Shown: one piece after another, positions 11,201 to 25,528 of the stretch
Layout of the letters: each line of letters starts with the position of its first letter
Position numbering within the stretch: the stretch's first letter is position 1
Source of the DNA: Amborella trichopoda
Taxonomy: Eukaryota; Streptophyta; Magnoliopsida; Amborellales; Amborellaceae
DNA: 64,000 bases
Direction of reading: 5' to 3'
Assembly: GCF_000471905.2 (NCBI RefSeq)
Contig: NW_006497511.1
Location: 1,427,436-1,491,435 of the forward strand
Notes under the pieces: model-generated
Told to the model about the DNA's origin: nothing
Databases searched by the model: none
Seen by the model: only the letters and a program-made list of their open reading frames with translations
Translations under genes and position numbers: made by a program

Positions 11201-14200
11201 TTAATAGAGCGAGCCTTATATAATAAATTACGTTTATTATAAAAAAATATACAAGCTATTCAAAATATACATACAAGAGCCATCTTGTTTTTTGAATCAT
11301 GTTTAGTATAATATTATAATTGATAATTATACTTATTACGTTGATAACCAAATCTTATATGTTATTTATTAATATATTTTTATTATAAATTATATAATTT
11401 AGTATATTTTGTTATAGTTGTAAATTAGATTTTAAAATTAGATGATATTACAAGACATATTTCAAATTTATTCTTATTTGAATAGTAAAATTATTATAAA
11501 GTATAAACCAATGATTTCAATTTCAATGTATAATATTATTGTTAGTTAGATTGTGATAATTGTGGACAAGTAAAGAGAATTAATAAATACTTTATCTGAT
11601 ACTAATTTCACTTTATATAGGATAATATTATTTTTTACCTTATAAAAAAATGAAAGTTCTTAATGTAGTACCCCCATTTCTTATTGGATTCCTAAAAAAA
11701 CAACATTTATAATGATTTTTAATATTTTTTTTGCATTTTTTTAAGGCTGAATTCGACCGATTCGGCCAATTCTCGATCCTAAACGCCGATTCACCTATCC
11801 GAATGGGTTTTTGAGGTGCCCGATCCAGGGCACCGCTTTATAATAATTTTACTATTCAAATAAGAATAAATTTGAAATTTCTCTTGTAATATCATCTAAT
11901 TTTAAAATCTAATTTACAACTATAACAAAAGATACTAAATTATATAATTTATAATATAATAAAAATATATTAATAAATAACATATAAGATTTAGTTATTA
12001 ATGTAATTAGTATAATTATTAATTATAATATTATACTAATCGTGATTCAAAAAACAAGATGGCTCTTGTAAGCATATTTTGAATTGCTTGTATATTTTTT
12101 ATAATAAACGTAATTTATTATAAAAGGCTCGCTCTATTAAATAATTATTTTTTATAATAAACATAATTTTTACAAGACTTGTTTTATTAATTTAATAAAT
12201 ATTTTTTTTATAATAAACTGAATTTCATAAGAGCTAATGGTTATAAGCGTATGGTTTAATCGCTATTAACAGTTTGCACGCTAATAGGTTTGTTCTCAAG
12301 CTGCTATAGTAGGAATTGTCCCACATCGAAAACTTCAAGGGGATTTCACATCTATAAAAGATCTGAGGACCAGCGTATTACGTGGTGACAAATGAATGGG
12401 AGACGGGGCCGTGTGATTGTCTGTGTGGTGACATCAGCTTAGCATGGTAAAGTTCTCTTATTTTGAAAAAAAAATATCCCAATTACCCTTGCAAAAAATT
12501 GAAAACAAATGTATTGTTGAGACACGATGACTTGTACGATTTTCTAGCAAAACTCGTTGATATATGACGTCATACTGTATAGAAATGTCGAGTCATGACT
12601 TCATCTACCGATTCTGTACATTGACTAGGGCGGTTCACTGTAGAGAATCGCCTGTTCTTCTCTAGAATCAGGCGATACAACGCTTTTTACTGGAATCAAC
12701 ACGGGGTGACAGATTCCCGTGTCGACTCCTCCTGGTTTTGTATTGCACACGGCCAGCCCACCAAAGCTTACTTTCTCCAATCTTATCGTCCATTGGTGCC
12801 ACACTTAAGTTCTTCTGAATCTATTCATTTGAATTCCCTTTTTGTCTTGCCACTCATCCATCTCAACATCATTATCTCAGCTACACTCATCTTATAGGTA
12901 TATGCTTCCTGATCACCCGATATTGTGCCCCACAAAGCAAAGTTGGTCTCCCAGCTATCCTATAGAACGTGCCCTTCAGCTTCAATGGTATGCAACGATC
13001 ACGAAAAACTCTCATTGCACATCTCCACTTCGCCCACCCAACTCTGATTCTATGTGTGACATCTTCATCAATCACTCTATCATCCTGAATTACCGACCCA
13101 AGATATCGAAAGCCCACTATTTTTGGTATTTCTTGGATGTCAATATTAACTATTTCCTCGTCTCTACTCCTATTATTACTTAACTTGCATTCCATAAACT
13201 TTGTCTTATAATGGCTAATTTTACCTTATAACGGTTAATTTTAAAACCTTTATTTCTAGAGTATCCCTCAAAAATTATAACTGTGTTAACGTTCTTTCGG
13301 ATATCATTAATCAAAACAAAGTCGTCTGCAAACAACATACACCACAGTACCTCATCTTGTAGGTGCCTAGTTAAGTCGTCCATAACTAGACAAGACAAAT
13401 AGGTATGCGCTTAACGATGTCCCTTGATGTAGACCCATTGTCACTGAAAACTCACTCATCTCTCCACTAGTTGTTTACACACTAGTTAGAGCTCCCTCGT
13501 ACATCTCTCACCAAGTTAATGTAGTGTCTTGAGACTCCTGTCCTTTCTAACACCCACCAAATTAAATATCGAGGTACTTTATTATAAGCTTTCTCTTGAT
13601 CAATAAAGACCACTTGGAGGTCTTTTCCCTTCACCTTAAACTTCTCAACCAGTTGCCTAAGTAGGAAAATAAAATCAATTGTTTACCTCCCTGGCGTAAA
13701 AGCAAACTGATTTTCTAATACACACGTTTTCATGCCTTAATCATTATTCAATCAATCTCTCCTACAGCTTCATAGTGTAGTTCATAAGTTTGATCTCTCG
13801 ATCGTTCCCGCAATTTTGTATGTCTCCTTTGTGATGGTAAATAGGTACAACTGTACCTTTCTACCATTCATCTAGCATTTTTTTTGTTCTCAACGCCTTT
13901 TTGAACAACTTAGTCAGCCAGTCAATGCCAATCACCCCCATGCACTTCGAAACCTCAATCGGAATATCATCCGGTCCTAAAGCCTTTCTTATCTTCATCC
14001 TCTTCAAAGCCTCTTTCAATTCTAATATCTTAATCATATAAATGCATCTATGACCTCCACCTTCATTTATACCAACAGTTCCTTCTACCAATATTGTTCC
14101 CATTGTGTTTGTCATTCAATAATTTTTGAAAATATACTCTCCAACTTTTGTTGACATTTTCATCCTTTTATTTCATTACCAAGTTTTATAACATGATTGC

Positions 14201-17200
14201 TTTTCGCTAATGGCCTTCTTAACCTCATCACTCTACCATCAAGTTTCTTTATCGAAAATGTTTTTCCCTCTAATTTCTTCTAAAATTTCTTTTGTCACCT
14301 TCTTAATACAGTCAGCCATCTCATTCCACATAACACGAGCCTATGTTGCGCAATCAAACTCTTTCCTGGGATAACCTTATAGTCTTTACATGGTGGTCAA
14401 TCTACCTTCTTAACTAGAAAGAAGTCTATCTAGCTTTTAGGTGATTCACTTTTATAGATTATTAAATGTTCATTCACTTTTTAAAGTAGGTGTTTGCTAT
14501 TGCTAAGTCGTAGACCATAGCAAAATCTAGAATAGCCTCACCCATCTTATTTCTTTCACTAAACCCATATCTCCCATGTACCCCTTCATATCCTCTATTA
14601 TCCTTGCCTACATGACCATTTAAATCCGCTCTTAAAAGGGTCCTTTCCATTTGGTATGTCATGGACTAGTCCATCTATGTCCTCCCAAAATTGTCTCTTA
14701 ATTCTATCCTCCAACCGTAATTGTGGTGCATAAGCACTAATAACGTTAATTATTTCTTCCCCTAATACAAGTCTAATTAATAGGAGCCTATCACCTACTC
14801 TCTTGCCATTTCTATTATATTATCTTTTCCTCTATACCAAAGTTCATACCCATCTATTTATTTAGCTTTTTCCCCTTTCCATTTAGTTTCTTCTAGATAA
14901 GCTATGTTTACTCTCCTCCATCTCATTGTATCCACTATCTCCATACTCTTACCTATAAACATTCCTACATTCCATGTGGTTAGGCGAATCCTTTCTCTTG
15001 AACTAGCTCCTTTACACTCGTGCACATCCAGAGTGTCGTTGGAACCCTTGCCTATTTTTCACTGCAACTGAGCGGCATTGCGGAACGCCATAGCTAAACC
15101 TTGCTCATTTCTTAGTGTATCCGGGATCCGGTACAGCACATGGCTTATGGGGAATGCCCTAGCAATCCAGTATATGTATATAATACATATATCAAGTACT
15201 TTCAAGCCTGCTTCCTGAACAACAATCCAAGCGGTTCCAAGGTAGGAAGCTTCAGCCATAGGTCGATCCCAGGTTCCCGCTCCCGCTCCCAACAATTACG
15301 AAAGTTATTACGATTGGAAAGATGTCCCGAAGGGGAGAGAAGTCAAACTTCTCGGGGCCAAGTTGAGAGGTCCACCCTCTATGTGGTAGAAGCATTTTTA
15401 GCATGACCAAAAATTAGGCAAAAGGCAAATGGGACAAGATGAAGGACTAGTTGAAGGCCCAATTTTTGCCTCAACACTATGAGCAAATTTTTTGTATCAA
15501 AAGATACAAAATTTACATTAGTGGGACAAGACCAATGTTAAAAAATTCGCCCGCCAAAAAATTTCAAAAACGCCTAGGCACCAGTTAGGCGAGACTATAA
15601 GGAGTCCTGCGTTTAGGCACCCGCCTAAGCGCTACAGTCTAGGCAGCCGCCTAGTGACAGTCTGTCAAATGGCTGAAAAAACCCTTGGCGAGGGTCAAAA
15701 TTTGTCACCTCCCCCCCCTAAAAGGGAGGGAAAACGGTTTCGAGGGATATTCTTAACCTCCAAAACAAAAATCATGCTTTTTAGAGAGAGAGAGAAACTC
15801 CCCAAAAAACTCTCTTTTGTAATTTATCAAAAGATTGATAATTTTTTTTACTTTTTTTATTTCTTCCCAAAATAAAGGAAAATAGTTCGTGGGTGTTTTA
15901 GGAGCTTCTAGTAGTCGATTTTGAGGGCTTTTGGCAACCCAATAGATGAGGTTTGCACTGACACCGATTTGATTTTGACATTTTTAGAGTATTATCATAT
16001 TTGAATAAGGGTTTTGATTTGATTTTGCTACAATGTATTATGTTATGAATCATTTGTGTTTCCTTTGACCCTTTTTTTTTTATTTTACGATATATTTACA
16101 TGGTTGTAGTTGAAAGATTGAATTTTTTTTTGTGATTTATTGAATTTTTTCTTAGTTGGACAATGAAATTGGGCTTTTGTGAATAGTCATAAACTTTGGA
16201 TGAAATCGATATTTTGTGAATATTTGATATCCAAAACCAAATCTTATGAAAATTAATTAATAGATAATAATTATAATATAACTTCTATCTTAGTTAATAG
16301 TCCAGCCGCCCTTGTTCCTGGTGGGCACCCAGCTGCCTATATATACTCAAAGAAATCTACATTATAGAGTAACTTAGCTGAGAGTGAAGCCCAATGAGTT
16401 AGGGCCAATGAGTTAGTTAGCATGTGCATGGTCTTATGTTGGCGATACAAGATCAGGTGGGACTGCATCGACTCTATAAAGTGATGGATATCAAATCACC
16501 TCAATGCAAACAATGATTCACGCCAAAAAGTATCTTCAAAACCCGTTGCAAAATTGGAGGAAAACATTGTAACTTAATCATTAATAGTGCGATGCATATC
16601 AAATCACCTCAAAACAAAACTATGATTGACGCCATACAGTGTCGTTAGAACCTGCTCTAAAATTGGAGGAAAACATTGTGACCTAATCATTAATAGTAGG
16701 AGTAGCCAAAATTTGGTTACAGAGGTTGTGGATAAGTTGAAGGTCAAGACTGTAAAGCACCCGCAACCTACTGGATTCTTTGGTTCATCGAGGGAAATAA
16801 GGTAATTGTCTCTTCAAAATACATTGTCAGTTTTCTTAGTTAGAACATCCTTCGAAGAATAAGTTTGGTGAGACGCGGTTCACATGCCAAATCTTATTAG
16901 GTTGTCCTTGGCAATGTCATCATCATCATTTTAGCTTTTTCTTAATTAATTGGGGTCGGCTACATGAATCCTGGTTCTCCATTCTGCTCTATTAAAGGTC
17001 ATATCTTCAGTGACGTCATAAGTCCCCAATCTTTTCGAACTACTTCCAACCACATCCTTTTGGGCCTATCCCTTACCCTTTTCAGTCCTTCCACTTGAAC
17101 TAACTTGCACCTCCTAACAAGTGTTGTACTTGGTCGGCACCACACAAGGCCATCCCACCTAAGTCTACTCTCTCTCATTTTATCGCGTATTGATGCCACA

Positions 17201-20200
17201 CCTAAATTCTCTTGAATAAATTCATTTCGAATTCTACCCCTTCGTGTCTTGCCACTCATCCATCTCAGCATCCTCACCTCCGCTGCACTCATTCTATGAG
17301 TATATTGTTTTATGTCCGCCCAACATTCCGCCCCATAGAGAAAAGTTGATCTCACCGTTGTCCTATAGAACTTGCCCTTCAGCCACATTGGTATATGGTG
17401 ATCACATAAAATTCCAGTTGTACGTCTCCACTTTGTCCACCTAGCTCTAATTCTATGTGCGGCATCTTCCTCGATCTCTCCATTTCCTAGATTATCGACC
17501 CAAGATACCGAAAGTACAGTCTTTTTTGTACTTCATGGCTATCAATCTTGACTACTTTCTCGTCTCTACTCCTATTATTACTAAACTTGCGCTCCATATA
17601 CTCTGTCTTAGTCCGACTAATTTTAAAACCTTTGGATTCTAGAGCATCCTCCAAAGTTCTAACTTTGTGGTGAGACGCGGTTCACATGCCAAATCTTATT
17701 AGGTTGTCCTTGGCAATATGAGCAGAAAACTATCCATCATGGTGAAAAGAACTTTTAAAAGTTGATGAAGGATGAAAGCTTAGTTAAGTAGGGGAGTGGA
17801 GCTTCATCTGCCTACTAGAATCTATAATCTACATTATTTCATGGAAAAGATTGACAAGAGTGGGATGCACGATATCCTGACATGAGGCCACAAACAATGT
17901 CAGACAATGTGGAGGAGTTATTAGAAGAGCTAAAGGACATTTTGCGTGAGGAGTGATCGGTCATCCTCAACAGGGAGATCCAACACCATATTGATTTGAT
18001 ATTAAGAATTGTCCTACCAACTTGTCCACTATTGAATGAGTCCCAAGGACCACGAGGAGCTCCATAGCCAGGTATCTGAACATCACAAAAGGGCCTTATT
18101 CAAGAGTCTAAACCAATGTTTTGTACCTACCTTACGAAAGAAGGATAGGTCTTGGAGGATATTTGTAGACAACTAGGCTATAAAAAAAGATAACACCCAA
18201 GTATAAATCTAGAATACCGAGGTTAGACAATATGCTTGACCAAGTTATCTAGTTCTCAATTCTGCTCAAAACAGACTTAGGAGTGGATATCATCAAAAAA
18301 AGATTGGAGAAGAGATGTGTGGATGACAGCTTCAAGAGCAAAGGCTTTGTGAATGACTTGTTATGCCGTTAGGACTCCCAAAGACTCTTAATACTCCTAC
18401 GGATATATTAATCAGGTACTCAAACCACACGTGGGAAGTTCGTGATTGTCTATTTTTGACAATATTTTGGTTTACGAAAAGGAGTTTAGGACTCATGTTG
18501 AACATGTGGGGGCTGTCCAATCGGTTTTAAGACAATCAGTTTTAGTAAACCTCTAAATTTTACCTTCAGGGCGAATATGCTGGAAGTGTCAACAAAATCT
18601 GTAGATGTCAAGCCGTTCAAGGTTCAAGCTATTACAAGTTGGCCTACCCCAAAGACCTTAACAAGGCCAAGTTTTGTAGAAGACCCATTAACAATTTTAG
18701 CACCATGATGGCACCAATTATGGAATGTTTTTGGGGGTGAAAACTACAGCTATAACTGTCAGGTTGAGGAGAGTTTTCATGAGTTTAAGAAAGGACGATA
18801 GAAGCATCAGTCCGAGCCCTACTAGATTATTGTAAGGTCTTTCAGGTGGATTGTGATACATCAAGTGGTATTGGGATTGTCTTAAGCCAAGAAAGCTGGG
18901 CAATCACCTGTTCAGCTAGAAGCACACTAGCACGACAAAATTACTCTACCTACGAAATTGAGTTCTATTCCATTGTCCAACCATTGAAATTTGGATACAC
19001 TACTTAACTTAGAGGGAGTTTTCTTGCATCTAAACCACGAAGCTGTGCAATTCATCAATGCTGAAAAGAAATTATGAGGGAGAAATGCAAAATTGGTAGA
19101 GCTCTTATAAGAGTATACTTTCGTACTCCGACACAACGCAATCTAGCAAAATAAAGTGGCTGATGCTCTAAACAGGAAGGTTTATTTATTGAAGACCATG
19201 TCAGCTAATGCAGTTGGATTGGAAGTGATTAAAGAGCTATAAAAGACTGACCCCTTTATTTTTTAATGTTGTCAAGCCAGAGAATGCAAAGTATTGATGA
19301 TTAAAGAGCTATGCAAGACTGACCCCTTTATTTTTGAATGGTGTCAAGCCAGAGAATGGAACGTATTGACTAAATTCATAACTAGCAACAGTTATCTCTT
19401 TAAAGGCCCCAAATTAAGCATAGCCAAGGGGTCATTGCAAGCATTTTTTATCTTTGAGTCGCATGGAGGTAGCTCAGGAGGTCATTTTGGTAGAAGCAAG
19501 ACTTTCGATACGATAGCAGAGAGGTTTTCCTTTGGCCCAAGATGCAGCTGGTTGCCTATAGACAGATTGATAGGGTTGCACGTGCCAAGTTTTGTAGGGA
19601 CAACACCAAAACATCGGCCTATATATCCCGGTACCAGTTCCATGTGGCTCCTTTGGTTTAGATTAACATGAACATTGTTTTGTCTTGAGTTGACGGCCAT
19701 TTTATTGTACAATGCAAGACGACGTTGGATGCCACCCACATGGCAAACATATTCTCATGGGAGGTGGTTAGACTTCATGCAGTTTCAAAGACCGTCACAT
19801 GTGAGTTGTGACAGGGATACAATGTGCTTTAATCAATGTTGGAGGACTTTGCGGAATTTGTTGGCAACTAAACTACAGTACAATAGCCCCTACCATCCAC
19901 AAATGCATGGCCAAATAGAAGTATTGAATCAGAGTTTGGGAAATTTGTTGCGAAGCCTTATTGGGGACAAAATTAGTCAGTGGGACTTGACTTTAGCACA
20001 AGATGAAGTTGCTTGTAATAATTTGGGGAACAGATCTGCTAGAAAGAGCCCGTTTTGAGATCATGCTAAGTGAACACATATTGCAAGTTACTGTATTTAT
20101 TCTTGTTTGTACTGCCGTTGCCTTTGATTCACATCATTCTCCAACAGAGACATGTTTCAATGATAGGAATACTATCTATGTAAAAAGAAAATAAATGTCC

Positions 20201-23200
20201 TCAGAAACAGATGAACTATTTAGGGTTTAGGTGCAATAGATGCTCGATTAAACCTCCAAAGGAATTCACAAAACCAAGACCAGATGTCAAATATATTATA
20301 TCCAGAGAATAGAAGTTCATCGGCAAAAGGTAATCTTAGATTGTTTCCTAGCAGTGCAATGTAAATAACAGGCAAATCCATTGGAACTTTGAGCTTTGCA
20401 CATCACCGCTGCCAATTATCGAACTTACATGTCAAGTAATAAGAACCAGAGTGTCTCAGACTCTTGAAAATCTAAACGCAAGGTGTTCCGCTGACATAAA
20501 CCAACAGCAGCAAGGAGTACATCATGTACGACATTAACCTGCACAACAGCACCATAGTAGGGTTACTGCAGAGAGATAAGAACCAGTAACATTACGAACA
20601 GGCTAATTTACTCCGAATAAAGTTTTTCTGTTCATATTGACAAACCTCTTTCATTTCTAAAACAATATTGAGCCACTCCAACTCTGTGAACTTAGTAGAA
20701 CCCGCCTCAGCTACTTTATTTCCCACAGCAATATGAATCATGCTTATTTTTTCATCTATACCAGACAAAGCAAGTGATAAAGCACTCCCAACGTCTCCAA
20801 CTCTTTCAAGCAAGAATGCAGCGGCATCTATGACACCATGCTCCTGGCACAAACGCAAACAGTGCTCCACCCTATAGTTTTCAAAAGTTTCCAAGAACTT
20901 GAGAACTGAATGAGGCTCGTATTGGCACAAGAGCTGCACACGAAAGAACACATTCAACTATTATGAAATATTTTTTAGGACAAGGATGACAGGCATGGCA
21001 TAGCAAGGAAACAGATAATGCGACTGCTGTAAAAGTACTACCCGGTTAAAAGTACAAATGCAGCACAATTATTACTCTAGTAACTAAGAAATTTTCAGAA
21101 ATGAGTTTACGTAGTGCATGTCACAATTGCATGCTACAGATCTAATTGTCACAGTCAGATTAACATAAACTATCAATCTCAAATAACAAATTCAAGGCGA
21201 TGATAACTAGCTCCACTGTAAACATTAAAAACAAAAATTATAAGACAGCACGAAACGAAAATTATAAGACAGTACATTTTACCACTGCAGCCATTAAGAA
21301 GTTGCAAGACATGTGTTTACATACTACGAGATACATGATGCAGACCCAATTGTTGACTAACAATGATCTCCAGTATTTACAAAGAAATTTCAAGCATTAT
21401 GATAATCCTGTTGTAAACATTAGAAATAGAAATTATAGAAATTTATCTAGAACATTTTCTTAAGAAGAATAATATACATCCCCCACCTTACAGTATACCG
21501 ACAATAAATCCATTGCGCTGTAATACATGACACTCCAATAAACAACCTCAAACAAATAAAATTCGAAGTACAGCTCGGAAATGTTTAAACAGATAATTCA
21601 GGTTTTGCACTCATAATTTACATTGCTTATTTTCAGAATGGAATGTAAAAATCCTCTGAGAAGTAGATCATGCGTACTTTGGAATACATCACTCCGATGG
21701 TGAACTTAGAATAACTCTTAAATTTTGGATACAACTTAATTATTGCAGAATACTTGTGGCCTAGGCAATCATGTCATTTACCAAGGCAATGGTGACTAAT
21801 AATATTTCGGGCAAGATTTAAAATGTATCAAGCATAAAAGGACATCTTCACCATTGAATCCCCTTCACAAATAGCACAAATTCTCCGATATGCAGCTGCT
21901 ATATAAAACATATGTGAAGGAATTTAACTCCCCCTTGCATGCAGGTGGGTGGATGCATGGATCTATGTGTGAATGTATACTCTAGCAAGAAAGTTCATAA
22001 GAGAACAGGAGAATATGAGATTGAGACATAATAGGATCTACAGATCAACCTATTAAGAAAAGAGGAATCTCTTTTGTATCATTCATGTGTTACAAGCAAA
22101 GCAGCATGTAAAATGCATAGGAGAGCTCAAGCAGAACAGTGAATACACTGCATAAAAGAAAAATCAGAAATTCCCTTTAAACAGATACTACATATAATCT
22201 CTCTACAGTATATTACGAAGGCATCTAGTAAACATGACATAGTTCTAGGACATATATGAAAGTAGTAGTATTCGTTCTAAATTCAACCCAAGTGAGGACA
22301 TGAAGCTAAGTAGGAACATCCATATGCATTTATAGAACAGAAACAGATGGAATGATCGCCTATCTCTTCCTCGTTTTGTTTTACACCCAGAGAATGAAAC
22401 ATTAAACCATTACATTTTAAAAGAAAGTTAAAGAAACCTAACATTATTCTCAAACCATGACATGCCCACCTCAAGATAGAGCTCTGCCATTTCATCAGTT
22501 ACTTGAACGGAATTTTGCCTCAGCATCTTTGGTAGATTAGAGACCCTTTCCAAGTATGCTTCAATATCCTTGGAATGATCCGAGACTGTTTTCAAACCAA
22601 GTGGGGGATCTAGAACATGCCCTTTTCGCAATGCTGAAACATTGAGAGAGCCAGACAAGTGGACATCAATGACTGTCTTGAGATAAAGAAAAAGACTCCT
22701 AGGATGGGAGCGAAGCTGAAAGAGGATTTGATCACTTTCTTTACTGAAATGTTCGATGATAAAAAAAAATGCTCCCTCTCTGTAACCAGAATATAAGAAA
22801 ACAAAGGAAACAATGCAAGGATTAGAATACTGCCCAATATCAACAACAGTTCAAACTACAAAACACTACTTCTCTTTTCTTTTCTTTTTCTGTGGTGGGA
22901 TTGAGCAGGAGAGGGGCGGGGGGGAGGGGAAGGTGGGTAAGAAAAGACTTCCTTTCATTAAAAACTAAAGCAGAAATCCGTTGTCGCAACAGATAGCCAG
23001 ATTACTCGATGATCAAAGAAATTGAGAAATAGAACTTCAATATTATAAGCTCCACCTGCTCAGTTTTACCAACTCTGGAATTCGAGTAACAACTGCCTGT
23101 CGGAAGTCAGAAGAATCATTATCTCTCATTTGTAGCAGTGTGTTGCTTATAAAGGCAAACGCATGGATAGGTTCATCTATTTCTTTCATGTAACTATCAA

Positions 23201-25435
23201 GGGCGGCAACATAGTGAGCTCTCTTAATGTGTATCAAGCTACAAACCTGCAGATTGAAAGATATATCACTTGACATAAAGAAGGCATGGAAATGCTCCTT
23301 TAATCCCATGTGAGCCCAAAGTAGACATCAAATAAGTTAGAAGAGCAAAGCATAGAAAGATTTATAACATGCCTGGTAGAACTGTGCCTTCTCACAAAGC
23401 TCCAATACATACAATGAGTCCCATTCTGTTTCAGCCACCACTTTCAACAGTGCAAGTACCATTTTTTCTCTTCTACGAGCAATTTCTGGTTTTGAATCAG
23501 AATCCCATGGTGATACATCATTGTCACATGTCAAATACTCCAAAATACGATTCAATAAACTTTTGGGAACAACAGCATGATGGCATGCAACAAAGCAAGC
23601 AATAAATTCTAGCAGCAGGCCAACATCCTTTTTAGATGGCCAAACTTTTAGTGATCCATCATCTGAGCCAGAGGATCTAACTACCCCTGTGAGTTCCATA
23701 TCAAGAACTTGCACCAAAGTATTCAAAGTGTTCTGCACCAATGAGTTTTCACCTTCCACATTCTCTGAACCACTTATCATGCTTGCCTTAATGTCCGTGT
23801 TGACCAAATCATTCAAATAATCACCACCTTTAAGATTTTCTTCTTCCTGGAAAGCAAACTTCAGAACCTCTAAAGTTGCCTCCGTATCAAGCCACAAAAA
23901 GTAGCAGATGTTTAGACATGGTCCACTGGTAACTGTTGAATTTGTCACTATTTCAGATGTATTTGAACTTTGTAGTAGAAACTGCATCATTTCCTTTTTC
24001 AGAGAGAGCAAGCGGGATGGAATAATGCTGCCACGTCCTGGAAAAGCAAATATTCAGAAGTTCAAGCTTACTATTTTATAATACTCACAACTCTGCACAA
24101 ACTTTGTGAGGAAAAGCAACCAGAACTCTTTCTCGTAAGATATCAATAATTTGGTCAAAATGAACATTTTCCATCTAAACCATAAAGTTACCAGTTCATT
24201 TCTTAGTAGTTAGAAGTTGTTTAACGATTTAAAAAAGAAGAGATAGAGAGAGAGAGTGGCAGCAGCGAGGGGGGGGGGGGTGTTGTTTATTATATGCCAT
24301 AAACTCAACACACTAAACAAATAATAAACCATTTCTTGAAAGTCATCAAAGGAGTGGAAGACATAGATATCGATTTCTCTTCAATCAACTGTTGGTTATT
24401 TAAGAATTATATGAGAAAAAAAGGTGGGATTGCAACAAGCAAGCACCACTAATCAGAACGGAAAGAGATTCAATTACTTACACATCCTTCAAAGCAGGGA
24501 AAACTCCGCACTAGATATAGCTCTCCTTCATTTCCTTATGGAAAAGTATACAATCACCACTATTGTGCAGTAATTGCACACCATGGGTTACATCCACTGT
24601 CTGTTATGGACAATGGATGGTGGAAATTAATATTCCCAGGAGAATGTCCTTTTTTTTTTTAAGAACGACTATTTTCTGTTTTGTAAAAAACGGATGTATG
24701 CCATTGACTAATTTCCACCATCCTGCATTGGGAACGGATGGTAGATATGCCCACATCGTACCACCATGGCATACATCATGCAGAACCATTGTATAGCTGT
24801 AGATACCTGACACATGTAGTTCAAAGACAAAAAGCAGCAGACATTCATAAAATACACTCCATGTAATTCTCAGACAAACAAAAGCTTTCCAAGATCAACC
24901 TCACAAAGGACAAAATGCTCTCATATATCTTGTCAAGTTTCATTTATTTTAGATTAATGACTTAACATGACCAATTCAATAGACATCCTAGATGAAAGTA
25001 GCCAGTTCAACCTTTGATGTGTTGGAAGATTTTCTACACCACAGCCATAATAACAACTTAACGAACATTCCACAGCAACCTTTCAGTAAATTCATACTCA
25101 TCACTCTGGGATTACATGTTCCACTTGTTGCTTTAAAGTCTAATGGCATAATCAATATATCAAAGCAACTTTTCAACTTTTCAATAATTTCATAATTATG
25201 ATTTCCCTAAAGAAACTCCAGGATTTCCATGTTCCATTTGTTGCATAAAAGTATAATTCAATAAAGCGAGCTGAAGCATAAAGCCATGAACCTTTTATGC
25301 AGAAGCTATTTTATTATAAATAATAATAACAATAATAACAACAATAATAATAATAGGAGATTATCTTTAATAATAATAATTAAAAGATATATCACTACTA
25401 ATAATAATCGAAAGAGTTATTATCATTATTATCAT

Positions 25436-25528
<93 letters not shown>

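Larger units (their letters stand above)
10370..15300 (-). mobile_element. RTE-type LINE 1, split by a compound palindrome
   Basis: The 3' end lies at about 10370-10460 (minus strand), with a TG/TA-rich microsatellite tail instead of poly(A). The remainder resumes at about 12740 and runs to about 15.1-15.3 kb. Recognisable parts, 5' to 3': endonuclease with ADLNGHVGKDNRGYEGVHG near 14600; RT with RMKIRKALGPDDIPIEV near 13990; the catalytic MLFADDFVL near 13330; and the C-terminal RT region near 12900-13190. Stops and frameshifts separate all of these, so it is inactive. About 150 bp of the 3' region, compared with the copy at 16917-17668, is missing at the palindrome. The 5' end is approximate. 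Confidence 0.85.

Noticed and set aside
15140..15406. 88-codon plus-strand open frame
   Set aside because: It lies over the 5' end of a minus-strand RTE LINE and matches nothing I recognise.
23371..23372. Sequencing error making a GC donor out of GT
   Set aside because: Cannot be excluded, but the surrounding donor context (CAG|GCATGT) is typical of real GC donors, so I kept it as a finding.
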